Source: an uncultured Eubacteriales bacterium
GTDB lineage: Bacteria; Bacillota; Clostridia; Peptostreptococcales; Anaerovoracaceae
Assembly: GCA_902775345.1 (NCBI GenBank)
Contig: CACYLW010000005.1
Location: 36,117-100,116, forward strand
DNA: 64,000 nucleotides
Direction: 5' to 3'
Positions within the stretch are counted from its first letter, which is position 1; every line of letters starts with the position of its first letter. Shown here piece after piece: positions 1 to 8,981 of the stretch. The notes below the pieces were generated by a model that searched no databases, was not told the origin of the DNA, and saw only the letters and a program-made list of their open reading frames with translations. The translations under genes and the position numbers were made by a program.

Positions 1-164
1 TTTATGCCAATCTGGACGTCCTGGGCGGATCCCAGAAAGGCCAGATGGTGATATGCCTGGCAGCCGACAGGGAAACCGCTGAAAAGCAGAAGGAGTACCT
101 CAAGGCAAAAGGCGTGGAGTTCACAGAGATCGAAGAGGATGATGATTACGGAGAGGAGGAATAG
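1..164 (+). CDS. metN: Methionine ABC transporter ATP-binding protein MetN, C-terminal end (partial)
   Basis: Only the last ~53 codons are in the window (reading from base 3 to the TAG at 162-164). The fragment (starts YANLDVLGG, then KGQMVICLAAD and EYLKAKGVEFTEI) looks like a NIL domain, the ligand-sensing C-terminal domain of MetN, in which methionine binding inhibits transport. The tail is strongly acidic (EIEEDDDYGEEE). The ATPase domain lies outside the window. The assignment rests on this domain plus the metI and metQ genes that follow; the stop is only 4 bases before the metI start. Confidence is limited by the short fragment. Confidence 0.8.
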   Translation, partial: YANLDVLGGSQKGQMVICLAADRETAEKQKEYLKAKGVEFTEIEEDDDYGEEE

Positions 165-168
165 CTTG

Positions 169-831
169 ATGGATACACATACATTGCTTAATCTTCTCGG
201 CGAGGGCACCGTTCAGACCCTGATAATGACACTTATAGGAACCCTGGTCTCGTACATCATAGGCCTGCCTGTAGGAGTCTCGCTGATAGTTACCGGACCT
301 AACGGGATACATCCTCTGCCTGCGTACAATAAGGTCATGGGTTTCATAGTAAATGTCATCAGGTCGGTACCGTTCCTGATACTGATGATAGCCCTGACGC
401 CTTACATAAGGATGGTGATCGGAACAGGCATCGGCACACCGGCTACGACTGCGGCGCTCATACTGGCAGCATGGCCGTTCGTGGCAAGGATGGTCGAGCA
501 GAGCCTTCTGGAAGTAGACGCGGGAGTCATAGAAGCTGCACAGGCCATGGGAGCGAGCAACATGCAGATAATACGCAAAGTCCTGCTGCTTGAGGCAAGA
601 CCTTCTCTCCTTAACGGAGCTGCCGTGGCGACTATTACGATTCTCGGTTATTCAGCAATGGCGGGAACGCTCGGCGGAGGCGGCCTGGGAGACATTGCAA
701 TAAGATTCGGACATTACAGATTCCAGCCGACTATCATGTGGATCACCATCATAATCCTGATAATCTTGGTACAGGTGATGCAGGAAATCGGCATCAAACT
801 CGCGGCAAAGATGGATAACCGCCTTAATTAG
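169..831 (+). CDS. metI: Methionine ABC transporter permease MetI
   Basis: A 220-residue integral membrane permease that would carry D/L-methionine across the membrane with MetN and MetQ. It has about five hydrophobic helices and the coupling-loop motif EAAQAMGASNMQIIRKV, which contacts the ATPase, followed by the family's conserved GTLGGGGLGDIAIRFG segment. Length matches MetI (about 217-220). The start at ATG 169 is chosen over an in-frame ATG at 139 because GAGGAGGA at 153-160 sits at the right distance and because 139 would overlap metN by 26 bases. It belongs to an operon with metN upstream and metQ downstream. The 73-base gap to metQ holds a tiny ACCC-GGAA-GGGT hairpin at 838-849. Confidence 0.95.
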   Translation: MDTHTLLNLLGEGTVQTLIMTLIGTLVSYIIGLPVGVSLIVTGPNGIHPLPAYNKVMGFIVNVIRSVPFLILMIALTPYIRMVIGTGIGTPATTAALILAAWPFVARMVEQSLLEVDAGVIEAAQAMGASNMQIIRKVLLLEARPSLLNGAAVATITILGYSAMAGTLGGGGLGDIAIRFGHYRFQPTIMWITIIILIILVQVMQEIGIKLAAKMDNRLN

Positions 832-904
832 TTAAAAACCCGGAAGGGTCAAAAAACAGATACAAAATACACATAATATCTAACAGGAAAGAAAGGGGTA
901 TAAC

Positions 905-1729
905 ATGAAGAACATCAGGAAAAACATTATTCTGGCAGCAATTCTTGTACTTGCACTCAGCATCCTTGCTGCATGCGGAGGCGGCGGCTCTGACGATGCG
1001 GATAAGACCATAAAGGTTGCAGCATCACCTACACCTCATGCAGAGATCCTCAACTCTGTTGCCGACAAGCTTGCAGAAGAGGGATGGACTCTCGAAGTTG
1101 TCGAATTCGATGACTATGTTCAGCCAAATGTTGCTACGACCGACGGCGACGTGGATGCCAACTACTTCCAGCACGTTCCTTATCTTGATTCGTACAATGA
1201 GGAAAACGGTACTGACCTTGTTTCCGTAGCAGGGATCCACTATGAGCCGATGACAGTACATGCAGGCACAAAGAAGAGCTTCGATGATCTCGAAAAGGGC
1301 GACAAGATCGGTGTTCCTAACGACACGACAAATGAAGCAAGAGCCCTGCTTCTCCTCGAGGCAAACGGAGTCCTTACTCTTAAGGAAGGCGCCGGAGTAA
1401 ATGCTACAAAGGAAGACATCGTAGATAACCCTAAGGAAATCGAGATCGTTGAACTCGAAGCAGCTTCGATCCCTGGATCGCTGCCTGACCTCGCTATCGG
1501 CGTGATCAACGCAAACTATGCTATCGGTGCAGGTCTCCAGAATGCTGATGCTCTTGCTGTAGAGGCACCGGACTCACTCGCTGCTGACACATATGTAAAC
1601 ATCATCGTTGTAAACAAGGGTAATGAAGAGACCGAAAAGACAAAGGCTCTCGTAGCAGCACTCCAGACTGACGAAGTAAAACAGTTCATCGAGGAGAAGT
1701 ACAACGGCGCAGTTGTTGCGAAGTTCTAG
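905..1729 (+). CDS. metQ: Methionine-binding lipoprotein MetQ (NlpA family)
   Basis: The extracytoplasmic binding protein of the methionine importer, 274 residues. The N-terminus is a lipoprotein signal peptide ending in the lipobox LAAC (Cys at residue 23), followed by a GGGGS-like flexible linker. The mature part carries the NlpA-family features: KVAASPTPHAEIL at the start, DVDANYFQHVPYLD, GIHYEPMTVHAGTKKSFDDL, DLAIGVINANYAIGAGL near the end. A good Shine-Dalgarno sequence (GAAAGGGG) precedes ATG 905. It would be anchored to the outer leaflet and deliver methionine to MetI. The overlapping racemase-type gene starts 4 bases after its stop. Confidence 0.95.
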   Translation: MKNIRKNIILAAILVLALSILAACGGGGSDDADKTIKVAASPTPHAEILNSVADKLAEEGWTLEVVEFDDYVQPNVATTDGDVDANYFQHVPYLDSYNEENGTDLVSVAGIHYEPMTVHAGTKKSFDDLEKGDKIGVPNDTTNEARALLLLEANGVLTLKEGAGVNATKEDIVDNPKEIEIVELEAASIPGSLPDLAIGVINANYAIGAGLQNADALAVEAPDSLAADTYVNIIVVNKGNEETEKTKALVAALQTDEVKQFIEEKYNGAVVAKF

Positions 1730-1733
1730 ATCA

Positions 1734-2438
1734 ATGAATGACAAAAGACAGGTTGCTGTAATTGCCGGTACGCCGGTAGACACTCAGATGGGTGCAGAAT
1801 GCATTGAAAGAAAAACGCGTGAAGCCGGCCTTGTGCCCGGCTTCATGCCGTTGAACTGTCCGGCTTCGGCTGACTGCGACGAGCAGGTCAGATTCCAGTA
1901 TTCGGATAATGACGGAAAGCGTGCGGTCATGGACAACATCTTTGATCCGGCCATTGAGGACGGTGTCAGGGACTTTTTCGTATACTGCAACTCGCTGTCC
2001 GGAGCGTTTGATTTTGACGCCTACGCCCTGCGCAAGTCGATAGAGTCAGGGGCGGATATAAGGATCTACACACCGCTGCAGGTGTACAGGGAGCTTGGGC
2101 GGGCATATGAGCGTGTCGGGGTCATGGCCGCAAATAATCTCTCAGCACACGCGATCGAGGAGGCGCTGATGGCGTCCAATCCTGACATTTACATGATCGG
2201 TACGGGCAACATGGCCATAGTCCGCGCGATAGAGGACGGTCTTTCTCCCGGAGAGATAGTGGAAAAATGCGGTCTGGCTCATCTGGTGAAATACCTGGAA
2301 GCGTGCGGAGCTGAAGCTCTCGTGCTCGGATGCACCCACTTCCCGTACATAAAGGAAGAGATCGGAAAACTGACTGACCTTCCTGTGGTCGATCCGGCAG
2401 ATGAAATGTTTAAGGCTCTTATGGAAGCAGCCTGTTGA
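1734..2438 (+). CDS. Aspartate/glutamate racemase family protein
   Basis: A 234-residue member of the Asp/Glu racemase superfamily. These enzymes invert an alpha-carbon using two cysteines without pyridoxal phosphate. Both expected cysteine motifs are present: CNS (in FVYCNSLSGAF) near the first third and GCTH (in LVLGCTHFPY) near the end; the N-terminus VAVIAGTPVDTQMG fits the family's first strand. Substrate cannot be told from sequence. The ATG at 1734 has no clear ribosome binding site and lies 4 bases after the metQ stop, so translation is probably coupled; a TTG at 1713 is an alternative but would overlap metQ. Its place as last gene of the met operon suggests a link to amino-acid enantiomers, possibly D-methionine, but that is inference. 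Confidence 0.8.
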   Translation: MNDKRQVAVIAGTPVDTQMGAECIERKTREAGLVPGFMPLNCPASADCDEQVRFQYSDNDGKRAVMDNIFDPAIEDGVRDFFVYCNSLSGAFDFDAYALRKSIESGADIRIYTPLQVYRELGRAYERVGVMAANNLSAHAIEEALMASNPDIYMIGTGNMAIVRAIEDGLSPGEIVEKCGLAHLVKYLEACGAEALVLGCTHFPYIKEEIGKLTDLPVVDPADEMFKALMEAAC

Positions 2439-2461
2439 ACAAACGGTAACAGAAAACAGAG

Positions 2462-2496
2462 ATCCGCAGATCTTAAATCGATCTGCGGATTTCTTT
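2462..2496 (+). terminator. Rho-independent terminator of the met operon
   Basis: ATCCGCAGATC (2462-2472) pairs perfectly with GATCTGCGGAT (2480-2490) across a 7-base loop, followed by TTCTTTATTTT. It lies 24 bases after the racemase-family stop. Confidence 0.9.
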
Positions 2497-2522
2497 ATTT
2501 TGCGCGGATAATTTAGTATAAT
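2494..2522 (+). promoter_or_regulatory. Probable sigma-70 type promoter for the giant repeat-protein gene
   Basis: A perfect TATAAT lies at 2517-2522, 73 bases before the start codon at 2595. The best -35 at 17-base spacing is only TTTATT (2494-2499), so the -10 carries most of the evidence. It comes directly after the met operon terminator, where a new transcription unit is expected. Confidence 0.55.
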
Positions 2523-2594
2523 CTACTATGTATGATTATGTGCTAAAGAAGACACGAAAACATATAACACTGAAGATAAAAAAGGACAGAAAAA

Positions 2595-5500
2595 ATGGCA
2601 GGCAACTTTAAAAAAGTAGGCAAATGGGGCGAATGCCTCTGGGGGATAGACGAGAACGGAAACCTCATCATAGACAATGGACAGGCTGCGGATCTGGGTG
2701 CTGAAGGATCCCCGTGGAAGGGCTTTGAAGACACGGTCAAATCAGTTGTTGCAACTCGTGACGTGAGCTTCCCTGACGGCGCATCGCTTGCAGGACTGTT
2801 CAAGGGATTCAGAAAACTGGTCAAGGCGGATCTGAGCGGATTCGACACTTCAAATGTCACTCGCATGGACTCGATGTTCGAGGGCTGTGCGAACCTTTGC
2901 GAACTCGACCTCTCATCCTTCGACACGCGCCGGTGCTCTGATCTGAGCAGAATGTTCGGGCAGTGCGCAAAGCTTGACGACATACTGCTGGGTGAGAACT
3001 TCAATACCGAAGGCGACGGCAGCACTGACTGCGGAAGACTTGCGGTGAAGGAGTACGGCAAGTACAAAAAGGCAAAACCGATCGCGGTAGAGGGATTCAG
3101 GGTGGCATACCACAGCAACTTCGACGGCGAGGGTGCAGAGGTGACCGAAGAGAGACGCACCATCCCGAACGCGCCGTACCTGATCGAGGCGCCTATGTTC
3201 AGCACACCTGATGAAAGCTGGGCTTTCAAATCGTGGAACTCCCGTCCTGACGGAAGCGGAGCGAACATCCCGGCCGGTACCGAGATCCATTCGATCGACA
3301 GGGACCTCGAACTGTACGCGGTGTGGGGACACGCACCGAAGATCGGCGAGGTCACAGAACCTGCGGCCTTCTGCTTCGGCGAGACCATCCCGTTCGAGCT
3401 TCCTGAGATCATCTCGGTCAATGACCCTGAAGTTACGGGCTATCTTGAGATAAGTGAAACAGGCGAAGAGGGCACATGGAAAGCGATCAATCACAACGCC
3501 ATCCTGCCTGTATCATGTGACGGAAATTTCATCAGACTCCATGCTGCAAACAGCGTAGGCGAGGCGGTTTCGAATATCGTGAAGCTGAGCATCAAAAAGG
3601 CTAACATTGATGTGTCCGCCGTCCGCTGGGCAGAAGAGGACGACATGACATATGACGGCAGCGTCAAGCGTGTATGGCTCGAGGGACTCCCTACCGGTGT
3701 CGTGCCTAGATACATTGGCAATGAAGGCGTTGAGGCCGGTACTTATACATCGACGATCAGCTTTGATTTCGATCAGGACAACTTCAATGAACCTCTCATA
3801 GTGCGCGAGCATGAGTGGACCATCCGTAAGGGTGCTTATGACATGTCGCAGGTCAAATGGAACTATGAGGGTCCGTTCGTATATGACGGCAGCAGCCACG
3901 GCGTAGAGCTCAGGGGACTGCCTGAAGGAGTAACTGCTCATTATGAGGATAATAACGCGCTGAGGGCCGGAGTCTATACTGCAAAGGCGAAGTTTGAATA
4001 TGACAGCGCCAATTACGAGAAGCCTCAGGATGTGGCTCCTTGCGTCTGGGAGATCAAGAAAGTAGGTATCGAAGCATCCGGCCTTGAGTGGTCAGGCTGC
4101 GAAGACTTCGTATACGACGGTTCTCCTAAGAAAGTGTTCATCAGGAATCTTCCTGAGGATGTCGAAGTCGAATACGACGGAGCTGAGGAGACACAGGCCG
4201 GCAAGTACCTCGCGAGGGCAACTGTCAGCGGAAACTACTGCTTCATGGGCCCGGCGGAATACGAATGGGAGATCGCAAAGGCTTCCTATGATATGTCCGG
4301 CACGGCGTGGAGTGAAAAGACAGACTTCGAATACGACGGAGAGGCACACAGCGTACAGCTGGCTTCTTATCCGGAGGAGCTCGGAGTAAGATACAGCGGA
4401 AATGAAGGAAGAAGAGCCGGAGAATACAAAGCCCGTGTATCCTTCATCAATCCTGATACACACAACTACAATACACCGGACGACATGACCATCGGATGGA
4501 GGATCGGAAAGAAGAACCTCGACATGTCCGCCGTCAGGTGGAATTACGATGGAGCTTTCACATACGACGGAGAGCTCAAGAAGGTGGAACTCACAGGGCT
4601 TCCTGAGGGTGTCTATGCTGAATATGAGAATGCTTCGGCATATGACGCGGGCATCTACAATGCGCACGCGAACCTCAGATTCGACGGAGACAACCTGGAA
4701 GTTGCGTCCCCTGCGGACTGCAGCTGGAGGATCACAAAGAAAAGAATAGATATCTCGGATGTACACTGGGATTACTCTGAACCGTTCGAATACGACGGAA
4801 ACGAGCACGGCATCTATCTTGTCAATGTTCCTGAGGGAGTCGATGTAGAGTACAGCGGCAACACACGCATCGAGGCGGGCAAGTACGCGGCGAGCGCAGT
4901 GCTGGTACCGGCTGATGCGAACAACTACGAAGTTCCTGAGGTCAACGGCTGCGCATGGTCGATCGACAAGGCGGAGTACAGGCTGCCTCAGCTCTCATGG
5001 ACAGACTCATCGTCTTTCATTTATGACGGAAGCGAAAAATCCGTAGGCATTATAAACGACCTCGGAGATGCTGTCAGGGTCGATTACACAGGCAACAGCG
5101 CAAAAGGCGCCGGCAGATACTTCGCGAAGGCGGTATTCTCGCCTGTCGACAGCGACAACTACAGCGCACCGGATCCGCAGGGCTATTCGTGGAGCATCGG
5201 CAAGGCTCAGTTCGACATGAGCGGAGCTTACTGGGATTACAGCGAACCGTTCATTTATGACGGCAGCCCTAAGACAGTGAAGGTCGCAGGCCTTCCTGAC
5301 GGAGTATCGGCTGAATACTTCAACGCCTCGGCCACGGATGCCGGCGCGTACACTTCGACTGCGAAGTTCAGGGTCATGGATGCTGACAATTACGAAGACA
5401 ACATTCCTGACATGATGCTCGACTGGCGCATCGACAAGGCATCGTTCGACATGAGCGCAGTCAGGTGGCAGGATAACAGGGAATTCTCGTACGACGGCGA

Positions 5501-8500
5501 AGTCAAGGGCGTCAGACTGACAGGCCTGCCTGAAGGACTCACTCCTGAGTATGAAGGCAGCTCGGCTTCGGAAGCCGGTGAATATACAGCCAGAGCCGGA
5601 TTCGAATACGATGAGAGAAACTACAGAAAGCCTGAAGTGCCGACCTGCCACTGGGTCATCGAGAGGACTCCTGTAGACATCTCTGCAGTGAACTGGGATT
5701 ATGAAGAGGCATTCGTATACGATGGCTCCGAAAAGACAGTCGCTGCCAGGAACATACCGGAAGGCACAACGGTCAAATACAACAATGCCAGGGCGATACA
5801 GGCGGGCACATACGTAGCAGCTGCCGAGATCATCCCTGATGACATGGATAACCTCACAAAAACCAGACTCGAGAACCTCACATGGAGGATCGACAAGGGC
5901 AATTACGACATGAGTCATGCCCGCTGGGATTATGATAAGCCTTTCACATATGACGGAAGCGAGTTCAGGGTAATACTGAAGGGACTCCCTGAAGGCGTTC
6001 TGCCTACATACAGGGGCAATACGGCGCGCGATGCCGGAACATATAAGGCAAGCGTTTCCTTCACAGCCGTGGACGGCCGCAACTTCAACACGCCTGAACC
6101 GATGGAACTCGAATGGACCATCAGGAAGGCTGAATACGACATGTCCGGAGCTTCATGGGATTATGAGGGCGAGTTCATTTATAACGGAAGGATGCATGAA
6201 GTATCGCTCAGGGGACTTCCTGACGGAGTCAGAGCGGTATATTCAGGCAACGCTGCAGCTGATACAGGCTCATATGAGGCAGCTGCGGAGCTGATCCCGT
6301 ACGATTCGTACAACTACAACCAGCCGTTCATCGAAAGCTGCAAATGGCAGATCGTGAAAGCTGACTATGACATGTCCGCAGTCAGATGGGATTACAGCAG
6401 TCCGAAAGTTTACAACGGAAGAGAGCAGAGCGTAATGCTCGAACAGCTCCCGAACGGCATCCAGGCCAGCTATTCGGGCAACGAGGGCAAGGAAGCCGGA
6501 AAATATACAGCAAAAGCAGTTCTTACGGTTTCCGATCCTGCAAACTACAACACACCGTCTGTAGCAGACTGCGACTGGGAGATCGAAAAGGCTGAATACG
6601 ACCTGTCGGCAGCTGACTGGGGCTACAGGCCGGGATGCTTCGTATATGATGGAGGCAGAAAGACCATCGAACTCAAGGGCCTGCCTGAGAATGTAACAGC
6701 TGAATATAACGAGAACAGCGCTGACAAAGCCGGAAAATACACGGCTACGGCAAGCTTCACTACATCTGACAGCAACTTCAGGGCTCCGGATCCGATCCGT
6801 ATCGACTGGAGCATCGACAAAGCTGACTATGACATGAGCAAGGCTGCGTGGGACTATGACGGAAGCTATGTATTTGACGGAACACCGAAGAGGATACAGC
6901 TTACCGGCATCCCTGAAGGTGTAAGCGTAAGCTATGAAGGCAACACTGCAGTAAATGCGGGAGACTATACGGCTGTCGCGAGATTCGGGATCGATACTTC
7001 GGACTTCAATGTGCCTGAAGAGATGATCTGTGAATGGACGATCGAAAAAGCTGATCCTGACATCCGCAGCCTAAGATGGGATTACTCACGCGCATATACT
7101 TATGACGGCAGGGAAAAGTCCGTAAGGCTCGAGGGCATCCCTGGGTCTCTTGACGTAGAGTATACGGGCAACGCGGCAAGTGAGGCCGGACTTTACACAG
7201 CTCACGCGATCCTCACGCCAAAGGATCCTGACAACTACAACGGCACATCAATAAGAGACTGTGAGTGGCGCATCGTAAAGGCCACTTACGACATGTCAGG
7301 TGCGAGATGGGAAGGCGAGTTCGAATCCGTATATGACGGAAGCGAAAAGTCGGTATATGTTGCGGGACTCCCTGAAGGAATCACACCTGTATACCACGGA
7401 AATACCGCCGTGAACGTAGGAGAGTACAGCGCTTCAGTCGACCTGAAATACGACGCTGTCAACTACCACACACCGGAAATGGGCGGATGCACCTGGAAGA
7501 TCAGCAAGGCTTCATATGATTTGTCGAAGACCGCATGGCAGGGTGTCACGGGATTCACATTTGACGGAAGTCCGAAGACTGTCGAACTCACAGGGCTCCC
7601 TGAGGGCATCACACCGGTATACTCCGGCAACACAGCGACTGACGCAGGCTCGTACGAAGCGTCTGTAAGTCTGGAATACGATGCTGAAAACTATGAACAG
7701 CCTACTTTCGGAGGCTGCAGCTGGAGCATAGCTCCTGCCGCGGTCGATGTGGATACCAAGGCGGTCGAATGGGTATACGAAGGCCCGTATGTCTATGACG
7801 GTACGCCTAAGAGCGTCTGCATAGCTACAAAGACACGCCAGCTCGGATTCTTTGAGAAGCTGCGCGGCGTAGTGCCGGAATCATACCTCACGGGTATACC
7901 TGAAGGCTTCGACGTGGTCTACGACGGAGAGACAGCGACCGACGCCGGCGTATACTATACGACTGCCAAACTGATCAACAGAGAGCCGGGCAATTACACT
8001 GAGCGCGAGCTTCCTCCGTTCAAGTGGGAGATACTGAAGGCGCCTATCGACATGAGCGGCGTTCACTGGAACTACGAGGGACCATTCACGTTTGACGGCG
8101 AAGAGAAGTGCATCGAGCTCGTCGGCCTTCCTGATACAGTCAAGGTCACATATACAGACAACAGAGCCATGAACTCAGGCGAGTACGAGGCAATGGCTGT
8201 CGTAGAGGCGAAGGACCCGGTCAACTACGAAACCCCTGCTCCTGTAAGCGGATGCTGGTGGCATATCGACAAGGCAAGCTACGACATGTCGCAGGTAAGA
8301 TGGGACTACGATGATGAGTTCGTATACAACGGCAAGGAAAAGAGCGTAAGGCTGACCGGCCTGCCGGAAGGTGTCAGAGTAGAGGCGTATGTAGGCAACA
8401 AGGGTGTCGACGCAGGCGGATATACCGCTGAGGCTAAGCTCAGATACAAGCATAAAGAGAACTTTGAAGCGCCGTCCGTACCTGAACTCAGGTGGAGGAT

Positions 8501-8981
8501 CGCCAAGAAGCCGATCGATCTTTCGGAAGTGAAGTGGAACTACAGCGATGAAACGGTCTTCGTATATGACGAAAAGGCGAAGGAAGTAAAGCTTGAAGGC
8601 GTTCCTGAAGACATCGAGGTCGTTTACACCGACAATTCCAAGATCAACGCAGGCACTTACACTGCAAGGGCAAGGCTCATCTACGACACACGCAACTGTG
8701 AGGCGGTAGAGATCCCTGACCTCAAGTGGAGGATCCTCAGAGCCAGATATGACACCTCGGCAGCTCACTGGGATTATGAGGAGCCGTTCGAATACGATGG
8801 CACTGAAAAGCACATCACGCTGAAGAACGTTCCGTGGCAGATCGCAGTCAGATACAGAGACAACAGAGCTGTCGCTCCTGGCAAATATACCGCAAAGGCA
8901 TATCTGACATACGACAACGAAAACTATGAGGCTCCTGAGATCGATACTACGATCGACTGGGAGATCACCGGAAAGGAATAA
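2595..8981 (+). CDS. Giant tandem-repeat protein (BspA/DUF285-like N-terminus, 23 MBG/YDG-like repeats), no signal peptide
   Basis: A 2128-residue protein of unknown function. Residues ~8-45 (WGECLWGIDENGNLII, ending in SPW) match the entry segment of BspA-type leucine-rich proteins; residues ~65-140 hold DUF285-style repeats (ADLSGFDTSNVTRMDSMF, LDLSSFDTRRCSDLSRMF). Residues ~170-245 resemble an InlB/Flg_new beta-grasp repeat (FKSWNSRPDGSG ... LELYAVW). From ~335 to the end come 23 repeats of ~78 residues. Proteins with these modules are normally surface-exposed, yet there is no signal peptide, membrane segment, sortase motif or cell-wall domain. An in-frame TAA at 2577-2579 excludes an upstream start, and AAAAAGGA precedes ATG 2595. 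The stop overlaps the next gene's ATG by one base. Alternatives are a cytoplasmic scaffold or export by an unrecognised route. Confidence 0.85.
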   Translation: MAGNFKKVGKWGECLWGIDENGNLIIDNGQAADLGAEGSPWKGFEDTVKSVVATRDVSFPDGASLAGLFKGFRKLVKADLSGFDTSNVTRMDSMFEGCANLCELDLSSFDTRRCSDLSRMFGQCAKLDDILLGENFNTEGDGSTDCGRLAVKEYGKYKKAKPIAVEGFRVAYHSNFDGEGAEVTEERRTIPNAPYLIEAPMFSTPDESWAFKSWNSRPDGSGANIPAGTEIHSIDRDLELYAVWGHAPKIGEVTEPAAFCFGETIPFELPEIISVNDPEVTGYLEISETGEEGTWKAINHNAILPVSCDGNFIRLHAANSVGEAVSNIVKLSIKKANIDVSAVRWAEEDDMTYDGSVKRVWLEGLPTGVVPRYIGNEGVEAGTYTSTISFDFDQDNFNEPLIVREHEWTIRKGAYDMSQVKWNYEGPFVYDGSSHGVELRGLPEGVTAHYEDNNALRAGVYTAKAKFEYDSANYEKPQDVAPCVWEIKKVGIEASGLEWSGCEDFVYDGSPKKVFIRNLPEDVEVEYDGAEETQAGKYLARATVSGNYCFMGPAEYEWEIAKASYDMSGTAWSEKTDFEYDGEAHSVQLASYPEELGVRYSGNEGRRAGEYKARVSFINPDTHNYNTPDDMTIGWRIGKKNLDMSAVRWNYDGAFTYDGELKKVELTGLPEGVYAEYENASAYDAGIYNAHANLRFDGDNLEVASPADCSWRITKKRIDISDVHWDYSEPFEYDGNEHGIYLVNVPEGVDVEYSGNTRIEAGKYAASAVLVPADANNYEVPEVNGCAWSIDKAEYRLPQLSWTDSSSFIYDGSEKSVGIINDLGDAVRVDYTGNSAKGAGRYFAKAVFSPVDSDNYSAPDPQGYSWSIGKAQFDMSGAYWDYSEPFIYDGSPKTVKVAGLPDGVSAEYFNASATDAGAYTSTAKFRVMDADNYEDNIPDMMLDWRIDKASFDMSAVRWQDNREFSYDGEVKGVRLTGLPEGLTPEYEGSSASEAGEYTARAGFEYDERNYRKPEVPTCHWVIERTPVDISAVNWDYEEAFVYDGSEKTVAARNIPEGTTVKYNNARAIQAGTYVAAAEIIPDDMDNLTKTRLENLTWRIDKGNYDMSHARWDYDKPFTYDGSEFRVILKGLPEGVLPTYRGNTARDAGTYKASVSFTAVDGRNFNTPEPMELEWTIRKAEYDMSGASWDYEGEFIYNGRMHEVSLRGLPDGVRAVYSGNAAADTGSYEAAAELIPYDSYNYNQPFIESCKWQIVKADYDMSAVRWDYSSPKVYNGREQSVMLEQLPNGIQASYSGNEGKEAGKYTAKAVLTVSDPANYNTPSVADCDWEIEKAEYDLSAADWGYRPGCFVYDGGRKTIELKGLPENVTAEYNENSADKAGKYTATASFTTSDSNFRAPDPIRIDWSIDKADYDMSKAAWDYDGSYVFDGTPKRIQLTGIPEGVSVSYEGNTAVNAGDYTAVARFGIDTSDFNVPEEMICEWTIEKADPDIRSLRWDYSRAYTYDGREKSVRLEGIPGSLDVEYTGNAASEAGLYTAHAILTPKDPDNYNGTSIRDCEWRIVKATYDMSGARWEGEFESVYDGSEKSVYVAGLPEGITPVYHGNTAVNVGEYSASVDLKYDAVNYHTPEMGGCTWKISKASYDLSKTAWQGVTGFTFDGSPKTVELTGLPEGITPVYSGNTATDAGSYEASVSLEYDAENYEQPTFGGCSWSIAPAAVDVDTKAVEWVYEGPYVYDGTPKSVCIATKTRQLGFFEKLRGVVPESYLTGIPEGFDVVYDGETATDAGVYYTTAKLINREPGNYTERELPPFKWEILKAPIDMSGVHWNYEGPFTFDGEEKCIELVGLPDTVKVTYTDNRAMNSGEYEAMAVVEAKDPVNYETPAPVSGCWWHIDKASYDMSQVRWDYDDEFVYNGKEKSVRLTGLPEGVRVEAYVGNKGVDAGGYTAEAKLRYKHKENFEAPSVPELRWRIAKKPIDLSEVKWNYSDETVFVYDEKAKEVKLEGVPEDIEVVYTDNSKINAGTYTARARLIYDTRNCEAVEIPDLKWRILRARYDTSAAHWDYEEPFEYDGTEKHITLKNVPWQIAVRYRDNRAVAPGKYTAKAYLTYDNENYEAPEIDTTIDWEITGKE
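3600..8978 (+). repeat. 23 tandem protein-coding repeats of about 78 codons
   Basis: Each unit follows the pattern Y/D-x-MS-x3-W-(D/N)Y-x3-F-x-YDG-x-K-x-V-x-L-x-GLPEGV-x4-Y-x-GN-x2-A-x2-AG-x-Y-(T/x)-A-x-A-x-F, then DxxNY, then W-x-I-x-KA. This resembles Ig-like MBG/YDG-type repeats. Units are diverged in both protein and DNA, with no long identical stretches, so expansion looks old. Unit 19 carries an insert of about 20 residues (around 7825-7885, containing GFFEKLRGVVPESY) between the first strands, and unit 3 is the shortest (about 73 residues). The last unit ends at the stop, leaving no room for an anchor. Confidence 0.85.

Noticed and set aside
3600-8978. Periodic repeats as a possible CRISPR or satellite array
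   Set aside because: The period is about 78 codons in one open frame, the DNA copies are diverged, and the pattern is kept at protein level.
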